A DNA stretch of 64,000 nt from Burkholderiales bacterium (GTDB lineage Bacteria; Pseudomonadota; Gammaproteobacteria; Burkholderiales; Ga0077523), in contig JALHMS010000006.1 in assembly GCA_022843925.1 (NCBI GenBank), positions 1 to 64,000 on the forward strand. Direction: 5' to 3'. Position numbers and translations under genes: made by a program. Positions 17,327 to 24,325 of the stretch are shown here, one piece after another (position 1 is the first letter of the stretch; each line of letters opens with the position of its first letter). The notes under the pieces were generated by a model, which worked only from the letters and a program-made list of their open reading frames with translations, was not told the origin of the DNA and made no database searches.

Positions 17327-19164
17327 GCCGAGTCCGTCTGATCGGGATTGCGACCAGCGATCCATCGCTGTCCACGATGCTTCGGGAGGTTGCGGGTACT
17401 GGAGAGGCCCCTGCGGCGGGATGCGCGCATCGGATGTGCGCGTCCACTGCCTGGATGGATGCATCGTCGGCGCCTCAGCTGCAGGCCCACCAAGATGACG
17501 CAGGCTTCTGCGTGGCTATCGGCGTACCGCGCCTCCGCGGTGCAGCCCCCGGGATGCGTCTGACGGCCTCGGAACTGCTGTCCTCATACCATAGCGATGG
17601 CAGCGGAATGCTCCAACGGATGGCGGGAGGGTTCGCATTCGTTGCCCACGACGCGACGACCGGTCGGACGATCATGGCCGTGGATCGCTTCGGCATCTAT
17701 CCGCTTGCCTATCGACTTCTGGACAATGCCGTGGTGATTGGTCGATTTGCCGACGAAGTGGCGGGTCTGTTGCCGAACGGCAGCGCTCTGGATCTGCAGT
17801 CGCTCTTCGACTATCTGTACTTTCACGTGATTCCGGCGCCAGCCACCGTCTACAAGACCGTCCGGAGGCTCGAGGCAGCCCAGTACGGCGAATTTGCTGA
17901 CGGAAGGTTCGAAGTCAAGCGCTACTGGCAGCCCGATTACACCCAGCGGCTTGGGGAATCCAGGGAAAAGCTCATTGCCGAGTTCCGGGATCTGATGCGC
18001 GAGAGTGTGGCCCGCGAAGCCGATGCCGAGGGTACTGCGAGCTTCCTGAGTGGAGGGACTGACAGTTCCACCGTGACTGGTTGGCTGGGCAAGACCAGCG
18101 GAAAGCCTGCTCCCTGCTACTCCATCGGATTCGATGCCGAGGGCTACGACGAGATGGCCTATGCGCGTATCGCGGCGAAGCATTTCGGTGCCGATCACCA
18201 CGAGTACTACGTGACGCCCTCGGACATCGTGCGAGGGGTGCCGCTCGTGGCGCAACGGTATGACCAACCCTTCGGAAATTCTTCCGCACTGCCGGGTTTT
18301 TCCTGCGCCGGCATGGCTGCACAGGATGGCGTCCGGATCCTGCTGGCGGGTGACGGCGGAGACGAGATCTTCGGCGGAAACACCCGCTACGCGAAACAGA
18401 AGGTGTTCGAATGGTACGAGCGGGTGCCGGTGCCAGTGCGCCGGGCTTTCCTGGAGCCCATCCTTCTCGGACCGATGCGCAACCTGCCGTTGCTGCGCAA
18501 GGCTGCGAGCTATATCGAGCAGGCGAAGCTCGGACTGCCCGCGCGCCTCGAAACCTACAATCTCGTGCACCGACTCGGTGTGGAGAACATGCTGACCCCC
18601 ATGTTCGCAGGTGCGATTCTTCAGGGGGCGCCGGCGCTGCAGCAAAAGGAGGTCTACGATCGTTGCCGTGACCCAGCGATCGTGAATCAGCTGCTTGCTT
18701 ACGACCTCAAGTACACCTTGGCCGATACCGACCTTCCGAAGGTCGTCCACACCGCGGAGCTGGCAGGGTGTGAAGTCCGGTTCCCGATGTTGGCGGACGA
18801 ACTGGTCGATTTCGCCAATGCGCTCCCGCCGGACTACAAGGTGAAGGGGGTCGAGCTGAGGCATTTCTTCAAGGAGGCTTCCACTGGGTTTCTGCCGAAC
18901 GAGATTCTGACGAAGGCCAAGCACGGGTTCGGTCTACCCTTTGGTGCGTGGGTACTCAAGGATCCGGAACTGCAGCGCTTTTCGCGGGCAAGCCTGCTGT
19001 CGCTTGTCGAGAGAAAGATCATTCGCACCGAGTTCGCAGCCGATGTTTTCGCAACCAAGTTGCCTGCACATCCAGGCTTCTACGGGGAGGTCATCTGGAT
19101 CCTGATGCTCCTCGAACAATGGCTCCGTTCGCACGCCTCCGATTTCACCGTTGATGCGGTGTAG
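17323..19164 (+). CDS. Asparagine-synthase-like protein lacking the glutaminase cysteine
   Basis: Two-domain protein of 613 residues built like AsnB: an N-terminal class II amidotransferase-like domain (AVDRFGIYPLAYR recognisable) and a C-terminal ATP-pyrophosphatase synthetase domain with SFLSGGTDSSTV (about residues 240-250) and LLAGDGGDEIFGG. It begins MSRVRLIG, with no Cys2, so glutamine hydrolysis should be absent. In that it resembles lasso-peptide cyclases (McjC type) and some polysaccharide-locus homologs rather than true asparagine synthetase. It overlaps the deacetylase by four bases and is the last gene of that operon. The following PqqD/HprK-like/nucleotidyltransferase genes recall lasso clusters. 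Amidation of a uronic acid in the polysaccharide is the main alternative role. Confidence 0.85.
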   Translation: MSRVRLIGIATSDPSLSTMLREVAGTGEAPAAGCAHRMCASTAWMDASSAPQLQAHQDDAGFCVAIGVPRLRGAAPGMRLTASELLSSYHSDGSGMLQRMAGGFAFVAHDATTGRTIMAVDRFGIYPLAYRLLDNAVVIGRFADEVAGLLPNGSALDLQSLFDYLYFHVIPAPATVYKTVRRLEAAQYGEFADGRFEVKRYWQPDYTQRLGESREKLIAEFRDLMRESVAREADAEGTASFLSGGTDSSTVTGWLGKTSGKPAPCYSIGFDAEGYDEMAYARIAAKHFGADHHEYYVTPSDIVRGVPLVAQRYDQPFGNSSALPGFSCAGMAAQDGVRILLAGDGGDEIFGGNTRYAKQKVFEWYERVPVPVRRAFLEPILLGPMRNLPLLRKAASYIEQAKLGLPARLETYNLVHRLGVENMLTPMFAGAILQGAPALQQKEVYDRCRDPAIVNQLLAYDLKYTLADTDLPKVVHTAELAGCEVRFPMLADELVDFANALPPDYKVKGVELRHFFKEASTGFLPNEILTKAKHGFGLPFGAWVLKDPELQRFSRASLLSLVERKIIRTEFAADVFATKLPAHPGFYGEVIWILMLLEQWLRSHASDFTVDAV

Positions 19165-19328
19165 CGACGATCGATGCTTTTACCGACAGAGTGGGGGGCT
19201 GAACGATCTACGGCCCGGCCTCCGGTCACTTCCGCTTCTGTCGATTCGATTTACAGCTCTTCCAGAGAAGGCGTTTCAACCGCGACAGAATGTCAGAATT
19301 CTCAAGATGTTAGATATTCTCGAAGACT

Positions 19329-19344
19329 TGGTACTCGAATTGCT
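19329..19344 (+). promoter_or_regulatory. Sigma-54 type promoter upstream of the Tat-protein/HPr-rel-A genes
   Basis: TGGTACTCGAATTGCT: GG-N10-GC spacing is exact, with TGG-AC at -24 and TTGCT at -12. It lies about 50 bases before the ATG at 19395. It would drive the Tat-signal protein, the PqqD-like protein, the kinase and the nucleotidyltransferase. The AT-rich stretch just upstream (19295-19325) is unusual for this region. Confidence 0.62.
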
Positions 19345-19394
19345 CTCTCGGCAGTATCCTAGTGTTGTTGAAGTTCGTCCCGGGGTCCAAGTAC

Positions 19395-19877
19395 ATGAGT
19401 GATGAAACGAAATCCCGACGTAGGTTCCTGAGTGGCGGTGCCGCAGCGCCATTCATCATGACAGTTCATCCCGGGTCCGTACTTGCGGCTTCCAGCACCT
19501 CCTGCTTCGTGAATGGCGGCAAGCAACCCACCCCGGTGCTTTTCACCGAAGGGGTCGCGCCGGATACGGACGTATGGCAGAGGTACAGCGTTGAGTTGCT
19601 GACGATCAAGGACGGCACCACCGACCTGCCGGGGTCCTACTTCAAGCCGCTTCCTGGACATACGGGTGTCTACTGGAAGTTTGTTTCGAACGACGTTGCC
19701 CCCACCATCACGACCTACGCGGTAGATGGCGTCAATTTGACGGTCACGAGAACCAACGTGTTCAAGCAAGCCCTCGTTCTGGTGGACAGCTCAGGAGCAC
19801 TGGCGGGCTTCCATTGGGAATCCGGCATCGCTGGAAGCAAGATCACAAAGTCCTGCTACACATCATTCAAGCCCTGA
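19395..19877 (+). CDS. Small Tat-exported protein of unknown function
   Basis: A 160-residue protein I do not recognise. The N-terminus KSRRRFLSGGAAAPFIMTV is a twin-arginine signal with the SRRRFL core and an Ala-rich segment ending near VLAAS, so a mature exported domain of about 125 residues is likely. The mature part has two cysteines (SCFVNGG near its start and KSCYTSFKP at the very end) that could form a disulphide closing the domain, and it looks beta-rich. The ATG at 19395 was chosen because the Tat motif follows it directly; the frame is open 11 codons upstream. It stands first after a sigma-54 type promoter and before the PqqD-like gene, in the place where a RiPP precursor would be expected. 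Confidence 0.72.
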   Translation: MSDETKSRRRFLSGGAAAPFIMTVHPGSVLAASSTSCFVNGGKQPTPVLFTEGVAPDTDVWQRYSVELLTIKDGTTDLPGSYFKPLPGHTGVYWKFVSNDVAPTITTYAVDGVNLTVTRTNVFKQALVLVDSSGALAGFHWESGIAGSKITKSCYTSFKP

Positions 19878-19930
19878 ATTGGTTCCCAGAGATGGACTAG
19901 GCGGGTCGGCCAACGGCGACGCATACATCC

Positions 19931-20215
19931 GTGTCAGCTCGAGTTCGCGATGGCCTCTGGAACTCCGTTGACCCCCTCGGTCGACGGATTGCAAGATTTG
20001 GCGACCACTGCATGGTCTTCAACCCCGTTTCATGGGAGACGCACTTCGCTTCCGCCCATGCAGCTGATGTGCTTGAACTGATCGGCGAGAGAACGGTTAC
20101 CTTGGAAGACTTGGAACACGCGCTCCTCGGGGCCGGCGCCAACCCCGAGGAGTCGCGCGAGTTTGCTGCACTTCTGGTCAGTCTCGAGGAACTTGGCCTG
20201 ATCAGGGCGCTTTGA
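19931..20215 (+). CDS. HPr-rel-A system PqqD-family peptide chaperone
   Basis: Small protein of 94 residues with the PqqD/RRE-like fold pattern: a winged-helix N-terminal half (IARFGDHCMVFNPVSWETHF) and C-terminal helices ending LLVSLEELGLIRAL. PqqD-like domains bind leader peptides of ribosomally made, modified peptides. This one matches the subgroup named after its partner, HprK-related kinase A. The start is a GTG at 19931. It ends three bases before the kinase start, so the two are almost certainly co-translated. In lasso clusters the equivalent protein is B1. No peptide substrate is evident nearby except possibly the upstream Tat-signal protein. Confidence 0.8.
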   Translation: MSARVRDGLWNSVDPLGRRIARFGDHCMVFNPVSWETHFASAHAADVLELIGERTVTLEDLEHALLGAGANPEESREFAALLVSLEELGLIRAL

Positions 20216-20218
20216 GGC

Positions 20219-21163
20219 ATGACAGCCTTGGCAGTGGCGCCCGCTCCAGATATCGCCAGAGTGCTCCGTGAGGATGGTCTGGTACTGGATCTCGGAGCGG
20301 CCAGATTCAGGGTGCGGTCAGACGTCGATGAGCTCGTCGCGCCACTTGTTTCGGTTTACGGCTGCTTCCCATTCGAGTTCTCGCCGGGCTTCTGCGACGT
20401 GACCGCCAGCGTGCTAAGGGTGCGGGGACTGAGGCGCCACCTCAGGCCACAGGTGGAATTCGTCGTGGATGGTGAGTCTCCGTTCGAGCCCTTTCCGGCT
20501 TCAGTGCATCTGCCTCTGCTGGAATGGGGTCTCAACTTCTCCTTCACCGAGCGTTGCACCCACTATCTTTTGTTGCATTCAGGAACCGTGGAGCGCAACG
20601 GCGTGGGTATCGTCATGCCAGCGGTTCCAGGTTCTGGAAAGAGCACGCTGACCGCAGGAATGGTCGGTAGCGGGCGGTTCCGCCTGTTGTCCGACGAGTT
20701 CGGCGTTTTGTCCCTCGAGACGGGGTTGCTGAAGCCTCTGCCGAGGCCGATTGCCCTGAAAAATGCCTCCATCGACGTGATTCGCTCCCGCTTTCCGAAC
20801 GTGGCACTGGGTCCGGTGTTTCATGGGACCCGGAAAGGGGATGTCGCTCATATGGCGGCTGACCAAGCGACCGTCGCTGCCATCCATGCTGCCGTTCGGC
20901 CAGGCATTGTGTTGTTCCCGAAGTACCAGGCGGGCGCTGCTCTGTCCGTCGAAGCAATCGATCCAGCGCAGGCATTCAGTAAATTGACGGTGAATTCCTT
21001 CAACTACGAGTTGCTTGGTGCGGCCGCTTTCGATGCGATCCATGCCTTAGTCCGAAGTTGTGTCTGCAGACGTCTCGTCTTCGGAGACCTTGATCAGGCC
21101 ATCCGAGCCATCGAGATGTTGGTCGATGATATCGGTGCGGGCCGCGTCTCTGCCGGAGAGTGA
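20219..21163 (+). CDS. HprK-related kinase A
   Basis: Distant homolog of HPr kinase/phosphorylase, 314 residues. The P-loop is MPAVPGSGKSTLTAG, about residues 135-150, with LLSDEFGVLSLE about 25 residues further on, as in HprK. The N-terminal 100 residues lack the HprK N-terminal domain and are specific to this family. It follows the PqqD-like gene by three bases and is followed by a nucleotidyltransferase gene. In kinase-bearing lasso clusters such as the paeninodin type, an HprK-like enzyme phosphorylates the peptide C-terminus; for the XrtA-linked HPr-rel-A set no target has been established to my knowledge. The target here could be the Tat-signal protein or another peptide. Confidence 0.85.
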   Translation: MTALAVAPAPDIARVLREDGLVLDLGAARFRVRSDVDELVAPLVSVYGCFPFEFSPGFCDVTASVLRVRGLRRHLRPQVEFVVDGESPFEPFPASVHLPLLEWGLNFSFTERCTHYLLLHSGTVERNGVGIVMPAVPGSGKSTLTAGMVGSGRFRLLSDEFGVLSLETGLLKPLPRPIALKNASIDVIRSRFPNVALGPVFHGTRKGDVAHMAADQATVAAIHAAVRPGIVLFPKYQAGAALSVEAIDPAQAFSKLTVNSFNYELLGAAAFDAIHALVRSCVCRRLVFGDLDQAIRAIEMLVDDIGAGRVSAGE

Positions 21164-21227
21164 CCAGGGATCCCTCGGATTGACCGGTGGTGTACGGTCT
21201 TCGACGGCCCCGCCGATAGAATGGCGC

Positions 21228-22349
21228 ATGACCATCCTTCCGCCGCCTCCCCACCTCCAAAAACTGATCAGGCTCCTTGTCGAGCCCGACTCCGCCAATA
21301 ATCTCAACAGCGACGACTGGGACCTCGTGGTGCGGGTCGCTGGCCGAGCGAAACTTCTCGGCACGCTTCACGGCCGTCTTGCGCAAGCGGGTGTCCTTGG
21401 GGCTGTCCCGAAGGCACCCCGTCGGCACCTTGCGGGAGCCCATGCCTTCTATCTCCACCGGGCTCAGATGGCGAGGTACCTCCTGCTCGGTCTGACGCGT
21501 GCCTTCGATGCGATGCCTGAGAAACTCGTGCTGCTCAAGGGCGCTGCGTATGTCGCGCAGGGCATTCCTTTCTCCGTGGGGCGGATGTTCGATGACGTAG
21601 ACCTGATGGTGAGCCGGGGCGTCCTCGACGATGTGGAGTCCCGGCTCCACGAGGCCGGTTGGCTGAGCGAGAAGCCGGATGCCTACGATCAGCACTACTA
21701 CCGCGCGTGGGCGCACGAACTGCCCCCGATGCGGCATCCGCGGTTCCTGTTGCAACTGGACGTGCACCACACGATTCTGCCTGTGACCGGACGCCTCAGG
21801 CCCGACGCCGCCAAGCTGATGGAAGCCGCTGTTCCGATCCCTGGGGGGCCATGGTGTGCGTTGTCGCCGGCAGATCAGGTGCTCCATGTCGCCGTGCATT
21901 TGTTTCAGGATTCGGACTGCGTGGATCGTTTCAGAGAACTGGTGGATGTCGACGCGCTGATTCGAGCCTACGGGGGCAGAACACTCGATAACGCCCTTCC
22001 GAACCATGCCGCGATACATGGCCTGGGCCGGCCACTCTGGTACGCGCTGCGGTATGCGCGGGCATGGCTGGGCACCCCCGTGTCCCCGGAGTTGGCCCTT
22101 GCGGTCGATGCATTTGCCCCGCCTGTGATCGTCCAGCGCACCATGGACACACTGGTGCATCGGGCACTTTTCCCGCGGCATCCCGATGGCCGGCCTCCCC
22201 GGCGTTCGCCCGTCTCCCACCGCTTCCTTGCGGCGCGCGCTGTGTGGCTTCGAATGCCGCCCTGGCTTCTGGCGTACCACGCGACCATGAAGAGCCTTCG
22301 GAGCGCGCGTAGGCGCCCTGCCATTGAAGATCCTGGCGACCGACAATGA
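21228..22349 (+). CDS. Nucleotidyltransferase-family protein of the HPr-rel-A cluster
   Basis: A 373-residue member of the uncharacterised nucleotidyltransferase family (PF14907 type). The core is LVLLKGAAYVAQG followed by GRMFDDVDLMV, where the DDxD triad would bind metal, and LQLDVHHTI supplies a third acidic/histidine cluster. It starts 65 bases after the kinase stop, with ATG at 21228. The same family occurs beside HprK-like kinases in some lasso-peptide clusters and beside asparagine-synthase-like proteins in exopolysaccharide loci. It could transfer a nucleotide or sugar phosphate to the same substrate as the kinase; that is inference. Confidence 0.8.
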   Translation: MTILPPPPHLQKLIRLLVEPDSANNLNSDDWDLVVRVAGRAKLLGTLHGRLAQAGVLGAVPKAPRRHLAGAHAFYLHRAQMARYLLLGLTRAFDAMPEKLVLLKGAAYVAQGIPFSVGRMFDDVDLMVSRGVLDDVESRLHEAGWLSEKPDAYDQHYYRAWAHELPPMRHPRFLLQLDVHHTILPVTGRLRPDAAKLMEAAVPIPGGPWCALSPADQVLHVAVHLFQDSDCVDRFRELVDVDALIRAYGGRTLDNALPNHAAIHGLGRPLWYALRYARAWLGTPVSPELALAVDAFAPPVIVQRTMDTLVHRALFPRHPDGRPPRRSPVSHRFLAARAVWLRMPPWLLAYHATMKSLRSARRRPAIEDPGDRQ

Positions 22350-22745
22350 TGTCGTCGGCTTCTTCGGGTGGTGTCGCAGACGCGCCCAAATCCGTCCTCA
22401 AGTGCCGAACTCTGGAAGTCTTCGCCAAGGCCTCGCGGCGCCTCGAGGTATGGGCCGAAGCCGATCGGAATGACGTGAGACCCAACGGATTCCCGACCTA
22501 TCCCGGCTCTGATCGTTACACCAACTTGCTGGAGTCCGATCGGTTCCGAGCGTTGGTCCCAGGCGGGCAGTGGCGAGGCGCCTCTCCGAGGTCTGGACGG
22601 GCGGATAGCCCTTGTCGTGCCTTTCTCGTCATCGCTTGATCTCTCTTCACGCCAAACGTTGGCGGGCACTGTGCTCGCTTATGAGCCAACGGAGACATTC
22701 CGGCGGGCACTGACTCGCTGGTGGCGCTGAGCGAGGTGTGACGGC
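22350..22745 (+). other. Intergenic region before the sugar transferase
   Basis: About 400 bases. A rightward open frame (22346-22639, 97 codons) overlaps the nucleotidyltransferase stop as ATGA, but its product has no recognisable motif and reads like non-coding DNA. The clearest element is the sigma-54 type promoter at 22660-22675. I see nothing else. Confidence 0.45.
22660..22675 (+). promoter_or_regulatory. Sigma-54 type promoter upstream of the sugar transferase
   Basis: TGGCGGGCACTGTGCT has GG-N10-GC spacing, TGGC at -24 and TGC at -12. The predicted start is near 22686, about 60 bases before the sugar transferase ATG. Transcription could continue into prsK-prsR. Confidence 0.5.
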
Positions 22746-24131
22746 ATGGTTCTGCTTTTCAATCAGAGGGTTCCCCTGGTGGCCGTATTGGAGCTGGCGC
22801 TCGCTTGCCTAGTGTTCTGTGCGTCCTTCATGAGCGCAGTGGCCGGGCATTCCGCTTTTTCCCAGCAGGATGCATTCATGGTGGCTGCGGCCGTGGGCAT
22901 CTTCGCCCTCGGCCAGATTCTCTGCCTTGGAGCCTTCAGACTTCATCGCATGGACCGCAGCGTCTCAGCGACGGCGTTCGCTCTGAGAATTCTTGGAAGT
23001 CTGGCGGCCGGCAGCCTGCTGGTCTATGGCGTCTTTGCGATGTTTCCAGACGGTGCCGAGTACCGTGCGGCGCTCCCCGAAGCACTCCTGTTGTCCGCCG
23101 CAGGACTTCTTCTGGTGAGGCTGGTGCTGGTGTTCGGCGTTGAGATGGACTGGCTGACGCACAGAATGCTGGTGCTCGGGACAGGGCCGGAGGCGCTTGC
23201 CGTCGAGCGGGCTCTGCAGGGGGCTTCCAAGTCGGGGGTCAACCTCATTGGGTTCTTTCCAATCAGTGCCAGCACCGTTTGCGCCGTCTCGCCCGATCGG
23301 GTGATTCGGTCATCGGCCTCCCTCGAGGACACCATACGAAAGCTCGAAGTGAACGAGGTCGTGGTGGCGTTGCAGGAGCAGCGAGGCGGCCTGCTGCCGG
23401 TGAGTCAGCTGCTGACCTGCAGGCTGCGGGGCGTCAGGATCACCGACCTGTCCGGCTTCTTCGAGCGTGTCACCGGTGAGGTCCCAGTGGATTCGCTGAA
23501 GGCAAGTTGGTTGATCTACGGGGACGGGTTTCGACAGAACTGGTCAAGGCGCTTCGTCAAGCGTGCGCTTGACGTGGTGGCCGCGGCGATCCTGCTGGTC
23601 TTCGCTGCGCCCATCATGCTTGTCGCGGCGCTCGTCATCTTTCTAGAGAGCGGGCGTCCGATCATCTTTCGCCAGGAGCGCGTGGGACTGGGCGGTCGGT
23701 CATTCATGTTGCTCAAGTTCCGCAGCATGCGCACCGACGCCGAGAAAGACGGCGTTCCGCGTTGGGCGAGCACGGGTGATCCGCGCGTGACCCAGTTCGG
23801 ACGTTTCATGCGACGCACGCGGATCGACGAGCTTCCCCAGATCTTCAACGTGCTGAAGGGAGAGATGAGTTTCGTCGGTCCCCGACCCGAGCGACCCTTC
23901 TTCGTGTCTCAGCTCACCGAGCAGGTTCCCTTCTACGGGGCTCGTCATACCGTCAAACCCGGACTGACTGGTTGGGCCCAGGTCAAGTACAGCTACGGTG
24001 CATCTGTGGAGGATGCTGTTCGCAAGTTGCAGTACGACCTCTACTACGTGAAGAATCATACGATCCTGCTGGACATCGTGATTCTGCTGGGCACAGTGCG
24101 AGTCGTGCTGTCAGGCGACGGCGCCCGTTAG
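22746..24131 (+). CDS. XrtA/PEP-CTERM system polyprenyl-phosphate sugar transferase
   Basis: Membrane enzyme of 461 residues that starts polysaccharide assembly by transferring a sugar phosphate to undecaprenyl phosphate (WbaP/EpsB-like, the TIGR03013 type). The N-terminal part has several membrane segments (for example LVAVLELALACLVFCASFM). A Rossmann-like stretch (MLVLGTGPEALAVERAL) follows. The C-terminal bacterial sugar transferase domain has RRFVKRALDVVAAAILLVF, RQERVGLGGRSFMLLKFRSM and FVGPRPERPFF, with VKPGLTGWAQVKYSYG further on. These are the normal catalytic regions. It lies between the HPr-rel-A genes and prsK, as in many XrtA loci, and probably commits the repeat unit to the exopolysaccharide pathway. 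Confidence 0.92.
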   Translation: MVLLFNQRVPLVAVLELALACLVFCASFMSAVAGHSAFSQQDAFMVAAAVGIFALGQILCLGAFRLHRMDRSVSATAFALRILGSLAAGSLLVYGVFAMFPDGAEYRAALPEALLLSAAGLLLVRLVLVFGVEMDWLTHRMLVLGTGPEALAVERALQGASKSGVNLIGFFPISASTVCAVSPDRVIRSSASLEDTIRKLEVNEVVVALQEQRGGLLPVSQLLTCRLRGVRITDLSGFFERVTGEVPVDSLKASWLIYGDGFRQNWSRRFVKRALDVVAAAILLVFAAPIMLVAALVIFLESGRPIIFRQERVGLGGRSFMLLKFRSMRTDAEKDGVPRWASTGDPRVTQFGRFMRRTRIDELPQIFNVLKGEMSFVGPRPERPFFVSQLTEQVPFYGARHTVKPGLTGWAQVKYSYGASVEDAVRKLQYDLYYVKNHTILLDIVILLGTVRVVLSGDGAR

Positions 24132-24325
24132 CGAGGCGCAACGCGGGACGCAGCCAGAAGCCCGGGCGTTGCCGAGCACGATTCTTGGTTGTGCTCTGAG
24201 CTCGTCGATCTGCCCGATGCCATCGATGCCCGGGATCCGCCGTTCGCGGTGATCACTGCTTGCACTGGCTGGAGGCGGAGAATTTCCGCGAATCAACTCA
24301 GGGCCCACAGGAACTCGCGCCACCC

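Noticed and set aside
17323-19164. Calling the asparagine-synthase-like gene asnB or the XrtA amidotransferase
   Set aside because: The required N-terminal Met-Cys is missing, so a true glutamine-dependent asparagine synthetase or the standard XrtA amidotransferase is not supported.
19310-19402. A 31-codon ORF considered as a RiPP precursor before the Tat-signal gene
   Set aside because: It spans the predicted sigma-54 promoter and the following start codon, has no ribosome site and no leader-core pattern.
22346-22639. A 97-codon ORF overlapping the nucleotidyltransferase stop
   Set aside because: The ATGA overlap is suggestive, but the product has no motif and the codon pattern looks non-coding.
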